Shown here: in pieces, positions 33,247 through 42,070 of the stretch | Position numbering within the stretch: the first letter of the stretch is position 1 | Layout of the letters: each line of letters opens with the position of its first letter | From: Actinorhabdospora filicis | Lineage (GTDB): Bacteria > Actinomycetota > Actinomycetes > Mycobacteriales > Micromonosporaceae | DNA: 64,000 nucleotides | Reading direction: 5' to 3' | Assembly: GCF_030269765.1 (NCBI RefSeq) | Contig: NZ_BSTX01000002.1 | Location: forward strand, 591,379 to 655,378 | Position numbers and translations under genes: made by a program | Notes under the pieces: generated by a model | What the model was told of the DNA's origin: nothing | Database searches by the model: none | The model's input: only the letters and a program-made list of their open reading frames with translations

Positions 33247-35073
33247 ATGCCCACACAGTTCGAGCCGCCCAAGTGCCTGATGGACGAGTTCCGGCGGATG
33301 TTCCCGACGCTCGACTTCAGCCGGATCCGCTTCCACGAGGGCCTGCCGCCGATTCATAGTCTGGAGCCGACGCACAAGGGCGGCCTGACGATGCCCGGCC
33401 CGAGCGGCATCGACATCTATCTGGAGCGCTACGAGCCGTGTGATGCCAGCACGTTCCAGGTGATGACGCACGAGCTGGTTCACGCGCTGCAGATCCAGGA
33501 AGCCGCCAACTGGTGGTTCGCGCGGATCAACTACACGATGCGGTACATCGTCGCCGGGTTCAGCCGTACCGGTGACGGGAACTGCCCGGAGAAGGAGGCC
33601 TACGCCTACGAGGACAAGGTCCGCGGTCGCTGCCCGTGCACCTGCGTGTGGGAGCGGCATGACTGGCCACGGCCTTCAGGCGGGACGGCACCCGACCCGG
33701 TGCCGGCGGGTTTGGTGATCCCGATACCCCCGGGCACCGATCCGCTCCCGGACGACACGGTGCCGACCGTGCCGCCGGTGGACTTCACGACCTTGGCACC
33801 CCCGCACCCCGATCCCAACTTCGCCACATTCCCACCGGTACCGCCGAAGACGCACAGTGACTGCGATTTCGCCGACGTCTTCCGCGGCAACGTCCTGGAG
33901 AAGTTCCTGCACGTCTTGGCGCTGCTGCTGGCGATCGGCATGAACATCGCCGGCATCTTCGCCTTCGGGGGAGCAGCCGCCGCGTACGGGACCGCCATCG
34001 GCATCGCCGTAGGGGCCGTCACCGGCATCGCCATCGGTGCCAGCGCCGGACTCACCGTCGGCAGCCTGGCCGGGGCGATCGCCGGCGGCGTCATCGTGGG
34101 GGTGATCGTGGCGATCGTCGGCGGGTTCATCGGCGGTGCGATCGGCGCGGTCATCGACTGGATCGGCTCACTGTTCAGCGGGCCGGACGATCCCGGCGGC
34201 TCGATGAACCTGATCTTCTCCCGCGACCGGGGGCACTCCTTCGGCGACAAGGTCACCTTCGGGCGCAGCTACAACCACCCGTCGGTGGCGTTCTCGCAGA
34301 CGAGCCTCGGCGTCGGCTGGACGGGCCTGGACCTCCAGTGCAACATCGCCATCAGCCCGACCAAGACCCTCTGGACGGGGGAGAAGAGCAGCGCGTGCGG
34401 CCTCGGGGTAGCCTGGTTCGGGCCACGCGTGTACGTGGCGTGGCGCGGGTCCGACGAGCACCCCTGGGTCGGCTGGACCGGCGACGGCAGAACCCTCGCC
34501 CGGCGCGTCCGGCTCCCCAATGACGGGCCACGGGACTCCGCGCCCGCGATCGCGGTCAGCACCGACCCGATGGTCGCCGGGGTGTACGTGTGCTGGGTCG
34601 ACTCGAACTTGAACATCCGCGTTACCCAGTTCGACTTCGATCTCCACGAGACCGCCAACATCGTGTACAAGGAGCGCACCCACCCTTACGCCGCGCCCGC
34701 GATCGCGGTCGACGAGACGAACCTGTACCTGGCCTTCACCGGACTCGAACCAGAGCACCGGATCCACGTCAGCAGCCGCGTCCTGCGCCCGCACGTCGAC
34801 CCCGAGCCCACGGTGATCCTCGACCAGCGCTGCGATGCCGACAGCGGCCCGGCACTGGCCTACACCCCGCCACCTCGCTACATCCGCGACGGAACGCTCC
34901 ACCTCGCCTGGCGAGGCACCGACGGGAGACTGAACTACTCGAACTCCCATGACCTCGGCCGCACCTTCGGCGACCCGGTGACGCTCGGCGAGCGCGTCCG
35001 CCGCCAGACCGGCCCGAGCGTCGCCGTCCACGCCGACGGCACGATCTGCCTGGCCTGGACCGGCACGATGTAG
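33247..35073 (+). CDS. DUF4157-like metallopeptidase with glycine-rich membrane and propeller-like domains
   Basis: 608 residues. The N-terminal domain has an HELVH zinc motif at 75-79 (QVMTHELVHALQIQ) and resembles DUF4157, a putative peptidase often found at the head of toxins and contractile-injection cargo. A Pro-rich linker (140-200) follows. Residues 220-310 are a long hydrophobic, Gly-rich, glycine-zipper-like stretch (TAIGIAVGAVTGIAIGASAG). The rest (about 318-608) holds repeated VAWRGSD- and GWTGDGR-type segments typical of a beta-propeller. There is no signal peptide. The combination suggests a delivered or membrane-inserting protein, but function is not known. Confidence 0.75.
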   Translation: MPTQFEPPKCLMDEFRRMFPTLDFSRIRFHEGLPPIHSLEPTHKGGLTMPGPSGIDIYLERYEPCDASTFQVMTHELVHALQIQEAANWWFARINYTMRYIVAGFSRTGDGNCPEKEAYAYEDKVRGRCPCTCVWERHDWPRPSGGTAPDPVPAGLVIPIPPGTDPLPDDTVPTVPPVDFTTLAPPHPDPNFATFPPVPPKTHSDCDFADVFRGNVLEKFLHVLALLLAIGMNIAGIFAFGGAAAAYGTAIGIAVGAVTGIAIGASAGLTVGSLAGAIAGGVIVGVIVAIVGGFIGGAIGAVIDWIGSLFSGPDDPGGSMNLIFSRDRGHSFGDKVTFGRSYNHPSVAFSQTSLGVGWTGLDLQCNIAISPTKTLWTGEKSSACGLGVAWFGPRVYVAWRGSDEHPWVGWTGDGRTLARRVRLPNDGPRDSAPAIAVSTDPMVAGVYVCWVDSNLNIRVTQFDFDLHETANIVYKERTHPYAAPAIAVDETNLYLAFTGLEPEHRIHVSSRVLRPHVDPEPTVILDQRCDADSGPALAYTPPPRYIRDGTLHLAWRGTDGRLNYSNSHDLGRTFGDPVTLGERVRRQTGPSVAVHADGTICLAWTGTM

Positions 35074-35077
35074 CCGA

Positions 35078-35782
35078 TCAGCCGGGGTGGCCTGGTCGTC
35101 GCGCGCGCAGGGGCGGAGGGTTGCGCAGCCCGGCCAGATACCGCCGGTAGGCCCGGGCCTCGGGCGAGGTGCCCGCGACGGCGTCGTGCCGGTCGGGGAA
35201 GACGGCGTTGCCCGCGTCCAGAGCCCGTTTCTTCGCGCCGAACCGGTTGCCCTGCAGACGGCCGGTGACCAGCCTCCGCCTGGCCCGGGGGACGGGCTTG
35301 GTCTGGCGGGTCACGATCGGCCCGCGGTTGATCTGGAACCAGAGCTCGCGGTGGTTGCCGAACAGGATGACGCTCTCACGAAGGTCACCGACGTCGGTGT
35401 ACACGTCGAAGTCCCAGTCGCGTGCGGCCGTGGCGTAGTGCGTACGGAGGTGGTGCATGAACCGGGGCAGGTCGATGCTCGCGCCGTACGGGATCACCGC
35501 GTCGGCATAGGGCTCACCGGCGAGGAAGTAGATCCTGCATTCGAGGCCGTAGCGCCGCCCGTGGACTTTCTTCTCGATGGCGAGCGAGAACGTCTCGGCG
35601 TCGTCATGCCTCCAGCGGTTGGCGTCACCGACACGGTGATCGAGGTGCTCGAACGACAGGGTCTCCGGGTCGGCCAGCAGGCCGGGGATCTCCTGGAGCG
35701 AGCCGTGCAGCAGGTACAGGCACATCAGGTCCACCGGATGCGTCTCGCGCGCCATTGCCGTGAAGAACCCCTCGTCCTGCAC
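35078..35782 (-). CDS. Hypothetical protein
   Basis: 234 residues, unrecognised. Mixed alpha/beta composition with an HDDAETFSLAIEKKVHGRRY segment and a basic C-terminus (KPVPRARRRLVTGRL). It converges on the DUF4157-like gene and ends 4 bp after it. There is no membrane or signal segment. Third-position GC is normal for this DNA, so I take it as a real gene. Confidence 0.65.
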   Translation of the reverse strand: MQDEGFFTAMARETHPVDLMCLYLLHGSLQEIPGLLADPETLSFEHLDHRVGDANRWRHDDAETFSLAIEKKVHGRRYGLECRIYFLAGEPYADAVIPYGASIDLPRFMHHLRTHYATAARDWDFDVYTDVGDLRESVILFGNHRELWFQINRGPIVTRQTKPVPRARRRLVTGRLQGNRFGAKKRALDAGNAVFPDRHDAVAGTSPEARAYRRYLAGLRNPPPLRARRPGHPG

Positions 35783-35910
35783 GGCATCCTCCAGTCCTCG
35801 CGCCCGGGGGCAACGCTAGACGAAGTGGGCACGGGCCGCCCTCGCCGTCCGGCTCGAATTCGGCGGCACTAGCCTGTCGGCCGACCCACAACCAGGAGAT
35901 GGGCGAGACC

Positions 35911-36417
35911 ATGACCATCCGTCCCGCCGAGACACGCCACTTCCCCGCCCTGCACGACATCGAGCACGCCGCCGCCGAGCTCTACCGCTCGGTCGGGATC
36001 CCGGCGATCGCCGAGCTCGGCCCCTACGGCGATGACGACCTGGCCGGGTTCGTCGGCGAGGACCTCGCCTGGGTCTTCACCGACGACGCCGACCGTCCCG
36101 TGGCCTTCCTCCTAGCCGAGATCGTCGACGACTGCCTCTACATCGCCGAGGTCAACGTGCACCCCGGCAGCGCCCGCCAGGGCCTGGGACGCCGCCTCAT
36201 CGACCACGCCGCGGCCGCCGGTGAGTACCCCGCGCTGATCCTGACCACGTTCCGCGACGTGCCCTGGAACGCCCCCTACTACCGGCGCCTCGGGTTCGTG
36301 GCCCTGGCCGACGATGAGGCCACGCCCGGGCTGCGCGCCATCCGCGAGCACCAGGCCCGCATCGGGCTCGACCGCTGGCCCCGGGTGTCCATGCGCCGCG
36401 ACTCCACCACCGCCTAG
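35911..36417 (+). CDS. GNAT-family N-acetyltransferase
   Basis: 168 residues. MTIRPAETRHFPALHDIE at the start, then IAEVNVHPGSARQGLGRRLI (acetyl-CoA loop, R-Q-G-L-G-R) and YYRRLGFVAL are the GNAT core. The ATG at 35911 is preferred because the one at 35899 sits directly on its GGAG. The stop overlaps that of the convergent gene by 4 bp. Substrate unknown. Confidence 0.92.
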   Translation: MTIRPAETRHFPALHDIEHAAAELYRSVGIPAIAELGPYGDDDLAGFVGEDLAWVFTDDADRPVAFLLAEIVDDCLYIAEVNVHPGSARQGLGRRLIDHAAAAGEYPALILTTFRDVPWNAPYYRRLGFVALADDEATPGLRAIREHQARIGLDRWPRVSMRRDSTTA

Positions 36418-37037
36418 CGCGGCTGGGCGGCGGCGGTCTGGACGTGCCCGGTGACGGTCAGCAGATCCCGCGCCCGGAAGTATGCGCTCTGGTCCTCGTA
36501 CCACAGGTCGGCCCGAATGCGGCGCTGGAGCGCGTCGACGGCGTCGGCCAGGTCGTCTCGCTGCGCGGGCGTGAGCGGTCCTCCCGATTCCAGGCAGGCG
36601 GCGACGCAGGAGTCGACGCGCGCGGTGATCGCCTCAAGCCAGGCCGGTATGCCCGGCGGGCGCTCCGGACGCCAGAGCGTCAGGGCGAACAGGGCGGCCT
36701 GACGCGGTGCGCCGTACCAGTGCCTGGGGCCGTGATAGGGATTCGGCTCGCCCGGGCGAGGGCTGCGCTGCCCACGCCGCTTGGCGTCGCGGCGCCGCAC
36801 GGCGTACTCGGCGATCTCGGCGTGCCAGCCGGCGCGGCTGGCGCTGAGGGCATCGAGCGCGCGGAGCAGGGCCGCCTCGTCGGACTCATACGGCCCGGCC
36901 ACCTCCCGCAGGAAACCCAGCCCGGCGTGATAGCCGACCGGCCGGTACAGCTGCACACACGACCGCAGCGCCGAGACCCGGCGCCCATGGGGCAGAGCCG
37001 GGTTGCGGACGTGGCGGGCGAACGCGCCGAAACTCAC
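36414..37037 (-). CDS. Hypothetical protein
   Basis: 207 residues, unrecognised, mostly helical with many Arg and Trp. Conserved-looking patches are PNPYHGPRHWYGAPRQAAL and PGIPAWLEAITARVDSCVAA. No membrane segment. Convergent with the acetyltransferase. Codon use is typical for the region. Confidence 0.6.
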   Translation of the reverse strand: MSFGAFARHVRNPALPHGRRVSALRSCVQLYRPVGYHAGLGFLREVAGPYESDEAALLRALDALSASRAGWHAEIAEYAVRRRDAKRRGQRSPRPGEPNPYHGPRHWYGAPRQAALFALTLWRPERPPGIPAWLEAITARVDSCVAACLESGGPLTPAQRDDLADAVDALQRRIRADLWYEDQSAYFRARDLLTVTGHVQTAAAQPR

Positions 37038-37099
37038 CCGGCGAGGCTAGCTCGAACCGGCGGCGCCCGAGGCCAGTGCCGCCAGCGAGGGGCGAGCGA

Positions 37100-37474
37100 T
37101 CAGAAATCCGGCGCGACGGCACCACGATCGGGCTGCGACCGTTCATAGCCGCACACGTCGTACTCCCAGTAATCGAGGTAGGTCCCGACGGCGCCGCGGT
37201 CGGCGAGGTCGAGCGCCAGCCACTCCCGGGCCGCCCGAGCCATCTCAGCCTCGGCCCGCTCGCGCTCGTCCGGCTTGAGCTCGATCCAGTCGGTCAGCAC
37301 ACCCCAGATCCGGTACACAGACCCGGCCGGATCCACCCTCATCACCATCGCGGACGTGCCCATGATCTCCAGAGCGACCTCATAGGGATCCTCGGCGGCC
37401 AGCAGCCGCCTCGCGAGACCACTGACGTCCGCCAGATGCGCCGCCTCCGCATCGTCCCAGGTCGACCTCGTCAT
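37100..37474 (-). CDS. Hypothetical protein
   Basis: 124 residues from the ATG at 37474; the open frame extends upstream to 37567 but this start fits better. Acidic, helical, with EVALEIMGTSAMVMRVDPAG and REWLALDLADRGAVGTYLDY. I do not recognise the family. It could be a small regulatory or immunity-type protein; there is no toxin next to it. Confidence 0.6.
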   Translation of the reverse strand: MTRSTWDDAEAAHLADVSGLARRLLAAEDPYEVALEIMGTSAMVMRVDPAGSVYRIWGVLTDWIELKPDERERAEAEMARAAREWLALDLADRGAVGTYLDYWEYDVCGYERSQPDRGAVAPDF

Positions 37475-37629
37475 GCCGCCAAGACTCGCATGCCCATCAG
37501 ACAACCACCCGGGGCGACCGGAGCCGCCATGCGAGCAAAAGGCACGAAAATCCGGGATCGCACGCAACCCGAATCACCGCGCATCGCGTCTATAAGGACT
37601 CAGGCGACACAACCCGCAAAGGAGACACG

Positions 37630-37812
37630 ATGCGACAGCTCACCCGTCTCACCGACCGGATGGTGAACCGGCTCGCCCCGAAGATGACCGCCTCGGCGGC
37701 CTGCGGATCCGACACCACCAAATGCGAGGAGGACATCCACGGACGCTGCGTCCGCAAGAGGGCCCTCTACCGCAGGCAGTGCGGCGCCTGGTCCTGGGCC
37801 GGCTGCTGCTAG
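37630..37812 (+). CDS. Small Cys-rich orphan protein, leader-plus-core family, member 3
   Basis: 60 residues. Leader-like MRQLTRLTDRMVNRLAPKMT, AxA motif (ASA, 21-23), then six Cys at 25, 32, 40, 51, 59 and 60, a RALYRRQCGAW segment and a C-terminal Cys-Cys. AAAGGAGA precedes the ATG at good distance and a TATAAG element lies about 40 bp upstream. The end GGCTGCTGCTAGCCG is identical to member 2. An ACTGCGG/CCGCAGT stem at 37819-37848 may terminate it. Orphan: no peptidase, transporter or modifying enzyme adjoins. Confidence 0.82.
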   Translation: MRQLTRLTDRMVNRLAPKMTASAACGSDTTKCEEDIHGRCVRKRALYRRQCGAWSWAGCC

Positions 37813-38049
37813 CCGACGACTGCGGACCGAGCGGAGGCGTGCCGCAGTAGCCGCGCAGCGGTGAGGCGAGACCAGCCCTCACCGGAGCCCCTTGGTGGGC
37901 GTACCCCGGCCATGTCATGACCGGGCTCGCTCAATGTCGGCATAAGCCGTAGCCGGTGTGCGACCCGCCCCTGGTCGGGCGGGTCGCGCACCGCGGTCGG
38001 GTTCCCGCTCCAGTAGCCGCCGGCCCGCCCCGCTGTCAAGATCGAACCC

Positions 38050-38538
38050 ATGGCGATACTCGAAGTGCTGACACGAGCGGCGAGCACGGGACGCCTCGGG
38101 CCGGTATTCGTCGGAGCAGCCTGGGACGACGTCACCCGCGCGCTGGGGGAGGCCGTCGACCTGGGGTCCTTCAGCCGTCGGCGCTGGCCGCGCCTGTTCG
38201 CCTACGGAGATCTGGAGATCCAGGTCTGTGGATGCCGTCGAGTCACCCTGGTCTGCGTCCAGGCATGGCGCGAGGAGATCGAGTTGCCCCCGCTCCTCAC
38301 CGGAGACGACCCGGTATCGCCGGCGGGCATCGCCTACGACACCGTCATCACCGCACTCGACGAGATCGGCTGCCACTGGGAGCCCGAGCCACAGGGGACG
38401 TTCGGGAGCCAGCGCACCATCGTCGTGACTCACACCGGCGCGGCGTTCACCTTCGAGTCCTGCGAGGACGCCGGTCCCTGGCTGAACGTCCTGAGCCTGC
38501 CCGGAGACGGGCATGAATGCCCACCCGCCGCCATCTGA
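38050..38538 (+). CDS. Hypothetical protein
   Basis: 162 residues, unrecognised, with normal coding bias. Segments AYGDLEIQVCGCRRVTLVCV and IVVTHTGAAFTFESCEDAGP suggest an alpha/beta protein. The general look (small, acidic, single domain) is that of immunity-like proteins, but no toxin is nearby. The ATG at 38050 has no clear ribosome site. Confidence 0.6.
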   Translation: MAILEVLTRAASTGRLGPVFVGAAWDDVTRALGEAVDLGSFSRRRWPRLFAYGDLEIQVCGCRRVTLVCVQAWREEIELPPLLTGDDPVSPAGIAYDTVITALDEIGCHWEPEPQGTFGSQRTIVVTHTGAAFTFESCEDAGPWLNVLSLPGDGHECPPAAI

Positions 38539-38685
38539 AGGCCCCGACCGGGAAGTAGCGCCCGAGATGCCGCCGCCACTGTGGACGACGGCGAGGTCGC
38601 ACACATGCGGCAGGCCGGGAACAGCCCCGGCTCGCTTCAGCGGCTCACCCGCGCACCACGCGCCTGCTAGCCCATGGCCCCGGCT

Positions 38686-39120
38686 CTACCCGATCGGTGC
38701 CGGTGAGGACAGCCGTGCGAACCACTCGGCGATGGACCGCTTGTACCCCGCGGGCATGTTCAGGCCGGGCACTTCCTCGGTGGTGAAGAGGCCGATTTCC
38801 TTGTGCTCGTTGCTCATCACGGGTGGCTGATCGGTGTTGACCACACACGCGTAGGTCACGATGAGCACGGTGTTGTTCAGGCGGCCCTCGTCATAGACCC
38901 ACGTGTCGAGGATCGTTGCGACATCCACGGGCCAGCCCGACTCCTCGTGGATTTCACGGACGACGCAGTCCATCGGGGCCTCACCCGGGTCGAGCTTCCC
39001 GCCGGGCAGCTCCCACTCCTCGCGCTCGTTCTTCAACAGCATCACGCGCCCGTCCTGGACGCACACCCCCTTGACGGAGACGGCGTAGAGCTGTGGGCGA
39101 TACGGCTGTGGAGAGTCCAT
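38686..39120 (-). CDS. Nudix hydrolase
   Basis: 144 residues. The Nudix box is complete: GGKLDPGEAPMDCVVREIHE followed by ESGW, giving the GX5EX7REUXEEXGU pattern with metal-binding Glu residues. Such enzymes cleave nucleoside diphosphates linked to another group; the substrate is not evident. The ATG at 39120 has AAGG five to eight bases upstream; the longer frame to 39342 has no support. Confidence 0.93.
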   Translation of the reverse strand: MDSPQPYRPQLYAVSVKGVCVQDGRVMLLKNEREEWELPGGKLDPGEAPMDCVVREIHEESGWPVDVATILDTWVYDEGRLNNTVLIVTYACVVNTDQPPVMSNEHKEIGLFTTEEVPGLNMPAGYKRSIAEWFARLSSPAPIG

Positions 39121-39338
39121 TGCGACCCTTCGTGTGGAAACGAGTGGTATCCCGCAGAATCTACCGGCAATGGCGGGCGGTGACCGGGTGGCCCTGGGTG
39201 CATGGAAACGCCGGGATCCCGCGTGAGCTGCTTCGCTACGTCCGTGTCGCATCAGGCCGCGACCCGGGCTATGCCGTCGCTCTTCCCGATCAGCCCATCG
39301 CATCGCCGTGACAGGACGTGGCGTCGGGCCCTGCTCTG

Positions 39339-39806
39339 TCACTCGGCGCTGGCGGTCTTGTCCTTGAGTCCACGTAGGACCGCCTCGGAGATGTCGGTGA
39401 GCGCGGCCTTCTGGCCGTCGTCGAGGGCGTCGAGCAGCCAGCGCCGGATGTGCTCCTCGCGTTTGGGGACGGCGGCGGTGATGGCGGCGGTGCCCTCGGG
39501 GGTGATGGCCGCGACGGCCGCGCGGGGGTCGTCGGCTTCGGACTCGCGGGTCAGCAGGCCGCGGACGGACATGCGGCGCAGGTGGTGGTGGAGGCGGCTC
39601 TTCTCGAAGTCGGTGACCTCGGAGAGCTGGTAGGCGCGCAGGCGTCCGCCGGGTGCGTCGCGCAGGGCCAGCAGGATGGCGTAGTCGGGCTCGGAGAGCC
39701 CGGTCTCGGTCTGCAGGATCCGGGAGAGGTGCCGCCAGAAGTCCATCTGCATGGCGAAGAACGCGTCCCAGACCGCCCGGTCGCCGTCGTCGATTCCGTT
39801 GCCCAC
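39339..39806 (-). CDS. MarR-family transcriptional regulator
   Basis: 155 residues from the GTG at 39806. The winged helix is visible: LSEPDYAILLALRDAPGG, LSEVTDFEKSRLHHHLRRM, RGLLTRESEADDPRAAVAAI. It is divergent from an FMN reductase gene, and two palindromes of the form GTTGA-N4-TCAAC lie between them, so it very likely represses both genes. MarR regulators of this kind respond to quinones, electrophiles or oxidants, which suits a quinone-reductase target. Confidence 0.92.
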   Translation of the reverse strand: MGNGIDDGDRAVWDAFFAMQMDFWRHLSRILQTETGLSEPDYAILLALRDAPGGRLRAYQLSEVTDFEKSRLHHHLRRMSVRGLLTRESEADDPRAAVAAITPEGTAAITAAVPKREEHIRRWLLDALDDGQKAALTDISEAVLRGLKDKTASAE

Positions 39807-39826
39807 GGTTAAATCATAGCCCCCGG

Positions 39827-39874
39827 GTTGACGTATCAACTCGGAGGTGCGCAGAATCGGGTTGATACATCAAC
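39827..39874. promoter_or_regulatory. Paired MarR-type operators
   Basis: GTTGACGTATCAAC (39827-39840) and GTTGATACATCAAC (39861-39874) are both palindromes GTTGA-N4-TCAAC, 34 bp apart start to start, in the divergent gap between the marR-like gene and the FMN reductase gene. Their position over both expected promoters fits autoregulation and repression of the reductase. Confidence 0.8.
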
Positions 39875-39889
39875 TCGAAGGAGTGAGAG

Positions 39890-40441
39890 ATGGTTTCCAT
39901 CGCCGTGGTCGTCGGCAGCACCCGTCCCGGACGCGTCAGCCGCGCCGTCGCCGACTGGGTCCTGGAGCGGGCGGACGGGCGCGAGGCGTCCTACGGACTG
40001 CTCGACCTGGCCGATTTCGACCTGCCCGTCTACGACGAGCCCCTGCCCGCCGCGCTCGGCAAGTACGAGGGCGCCCACACCCGGGCCTGGGCCGATGCCG
40101 TGGCGCCCTACGACGGGTACGTGTTCGTCACCCCGGAGTACAACCACGGGCCCACCGCCGCCTTGAAGAACGCGCTGGACTACATCTACGCCGAGTGGAA
40201 CGACAAGGCGGCCGGGTTCGTGGGCCTGGGTGCGGTCGGTGGTGCGCGTGCGGTGGAGCACCTGCGGCTGGTGGCGTCCGAGCTGCGGCTGGCCACGGTC
40301 GCCGCGCAGGTGGCGCTGACGGTGGCCGGCGACTTCCCCGAGTACCCGGCCTTCGCGCCGGCGGCATCGCGTGAGGCGGAGCTGGACCGGGTGCTGGACC
40401 AGGTCGAGGCGTGGGCGAAGGCGCTGCGAGTCCTGCGCTGA
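39890..40441 (+). CDS. NADPH-dependent FMN reductase/quinone reductase
   Basis: 183 residues with a flavodoxin-like fold. IAVVVGSTRPGRVSRAVADW holds the FMN phosphate loop, and VFVTPEYNHGPTAALKNALD is the family signature. It reduces FMN or quinones with NADPH. GAAGGAG lies six bases before the ATG. Regulation by the divergent MarR protein is strongly suggested by the two operators upstream, so it is probably induced by quinone or oxidative stress. Confidence 0.94.
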   Translation: MVSIAVVVGSTRPGRVSRAVADWVLERADGREASYGLLDLADFDLPVYDEPLPAALGKYEGAHTRAWADAVAPYDGYVFVTPEYNHGPTAALKNALDYIYAEWNDKAAGFVGLGAVGGARAVEHLRLVASELRLATVAAQVALTVAGDFPEYPAFAPAASREAELDRVLDQVEAWAKALRVLR

Positions 40442-40541
40442 GCCCACGGATCGGGTGCGGTGGACGTTCGCCGCGCCCGATCCGGTCACGGCATCGGACC
40501 TGGTGGCGGGCAAAAGAGGTGCCGACGGCCAACCGCCCTCC

Positions 40542-40547
40542 TAGACT
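40542..40547 (+). promoter_or_regulatory. -10 element of a probable leaderless promoter
   Basis: TAGACT ends six bases before the GTG of the acetyltransferase gene, so transcription should begin at or next to the start codon. There is no ribosome site. The same arrangement (TAGGCT at 41069-41074, ATG at 41081) precedes the next gene. Confidence 0.6.
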
Positions 40548-40553
40548 CCGGGC

Positions 40554-41060
40554 GTGATCAGAACGGCGACCCCCGCTGACGCCGCGGCCATCGCGGAGCT
40601 GAAGGTCCGCGCCTGGCGCGCGGCCTACGCGGAGTTCATGGACCTCGACGGCCTCGACGCCGCGGCCGAGACCGCCGACTGGGCGGAGTACCTCGACGCC
40701 ATTCCCGGCGAGCACCGGCTTTGGGTGACCGTGGTGGACGGTGAGGTCGCGGGCTTCTGCCGCACCGGTCCCGCCACCGAGGATCTCGACCTCGGGCCCG
40801 CCGCCGGTGAGGTCTACGGTCTCTACCTGGATCCCGCCCGGATCGGGACGGGCCTGGGGCGCGAGCTGTTCGCCCACGCCGTCTCCGACCTGGAGACGCG
40901 CGGCCATGACCCGGTGTGCGTCTACGCCTACGTCCCCAACACCGGCGCGATCGCCTTCTACGAGCGCGCCGGGTTCGCCCGCGACGGCGTCGAGCGCCTC
41001 GACGAGGAGATCGGTGTCCCCGAGGCCCGGCTGGCGCGTATCGTTAACAAACCGAGATGA
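40554..41060 (+). CDS. GNAT-family N-acetyltransferase
   Basis: 168 residues. MIRTATPADAAAIAELKVRA at the start, YGLYLDPARIGTGLGRELF with the acetyl-CoA loop (I-G-T-G-L-G-R) and AIAFYERAGFARDG are classic GNAT elements. It starts with GTG and is apparently leaderless. Substrate unknown; the closest patterns are in acetyltransferases of small molecules or protein N-termini. Confidence 0.93.
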   Translation: MIRTATPADAAAIAELKVRAWRAAYAEFMDLDGLDAAAETADWAEYLDAIPGEHRLWVTVVDGEVAGFCRTGPATEDLDLGPAAGEVYGLYLDPARIGTGLGRELFAHAVSDLETRGHDPVCVYAYVPNTGAIAFYERAGFARDGVERLDEEIGVPEARLARIVNKPR

Positions 41061-41080
41061 TCTTTACCTAGGCTGTCGCC

Positions 41081-41482
41081 ATGCCACCCCGCTACAGCAT
41101 GACCGCCGTCGAGTTCATCGTCGCCGACATGGCCGCCTCCCTGGCCTTCTACCGCAAGATCGGCTTCGACATCCCCGCCGAGGCCGACACCGAGCAGTCC
41201 GTCCACTACGACCTGGGCAACGGCGTCGAGCTCGTCTGGGACGACCTCGCCATGATCCAGGGCGACGGCTCCTCCGGCTACACCCCCGCCACCAACGGCC
41301 CGGCCATGACCGTCGCCTTCGACTGCGGCTCGCCCGCCGAGGTCGACCGGATCTACGCCGAGCTCGTCGCCTCCGGAGTCAAGGGATCCGTCGACCCCTA
41401 CGACGCACCCTGGGGACGCCGCTTCTCCCTCGTCCTGGACCCCGACGGCAACGGCGTCGCGCTCTACGCCGAACTGGGCTAG
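41081..41482 (+). CDS. VOC-superfamily (glyoxalase-like) protein
   Basis: 133 residues. VEFIVADMAASLAFYRKIGF, then AMTVAFDCGSPAEVDRIYAE and WGRRFSLVLDPDGNGVALYA form a paired beta-alpha-beta-beta-beta unit of the glyoxalase/dioxygenase/bleomycin-resistance fold. Metal ligands are not all obvious. It is apparently leaderless with TAGGCT as -10 and TTAACA as a candidate -35. A strong hairpin follows. Confidence 0.9.
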   Translation: MPPRYSMTAVEFIVADMAASLAFYRKIGFDIPAEADTEQSVHYDLGNGVELVWDDLAMIQGDGSSGYTPATNGPAMTVAFDCGSPAEVDRIYAELVASGVKGSVDPYDAPWGRRFSLVLDPDGNGVALYAELG

Positions 41483-41505
41483 TCACCGCCGCGACGTCCA
41501 CATAG

Positions 41506-41538
41506 GGGAGAGGTCCGCCACCGCCGGGGACCTCTCCC
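41506..41538. terminator. Bidirectional hairpin between convergent genes
   Basis: A perfect 11-bp stem (GGGAGAGGTCC at 41506-41516, GGACCTCTCCC at 41528-41538) lies between the VOC gene and the convergent small Cys gene and can end transcription from both sides. Confidence 0.75.
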
Positions 41539-41571
41539 ACCCGAGCCGTCGACTCGGACGGCCGCCATTCC

Positions 41572-41898
41572 TCACCGCCTGCCGACGGCCGTGAGCCCGG
41601 CGTCGATCGCCGCCAGGAAGTCCAGCAGCGCGCGGCGGCTGGGCTCGTCGTGGGCGTAGTGGTTGAGGCGCCTCGACATGACCTTGCGAGAGCGGTCCTG
41701 GACGACCCCGGTCAGCTCGGCGATCTGGCGGCGGGCTTCGGCCACCGCGACCGGCCCGGCCTGATCACGCCAGGCCGCGATGAGGGTGGGATTGGTGGAG
41801 ACCGCGGCGATGCCGCAGCAGTCGAGCACGCACTCGTCTTCGCAATAGGTGAGGCAGTCCCGCAGGGGCGCGGGCACGTCGAGCTCGATGTCCACCAT
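41572..41898 (-). CDS. Small Cys-rich protein, DUF6331-like
   Basis: 108 residues. A cluster C-x3-C-x3-C-x3-C-C at 15-28 (LRDCLTYCEDECVLDCCG) suggests a metal site, followed by two helices including RKVMSRRLNHYAHDEPSRRA. It resembles a group annotated as DUF6331, function unknown; this naming is from memory and tentative. It is unrelated to the four leader-type Cys-rich peptides. The ATG at 41898 has GGGAGAG nearby. Confidence 0.6.
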   Translation of the reverse strand: MVDIELDVPAPLRDCLTYCEDECVLDCCGIAAVSTNPTLIAAWRDQAGPVAVAEARRQIAELTGVVQDRSRKVMSRRLNHYAHDEPSRRALLDFLAAIDAGLTAVGRR

Positions 41899-42070
41899 GG
41901 ACTCTCCCTTCGGCCGCGACCTGCGACGGGTAGCCGATGGTAGCTCCGGCGCTCACCACCGGACTTTCGCTGAAATCAACAAAAGTTAGAGATCCTCGGA
42001 GAGAAACTATGGACCTCCGCCGCAGAAGTCGATAGCGTGTCCGGCACCACACGAACCACCGAGGTGCCAC

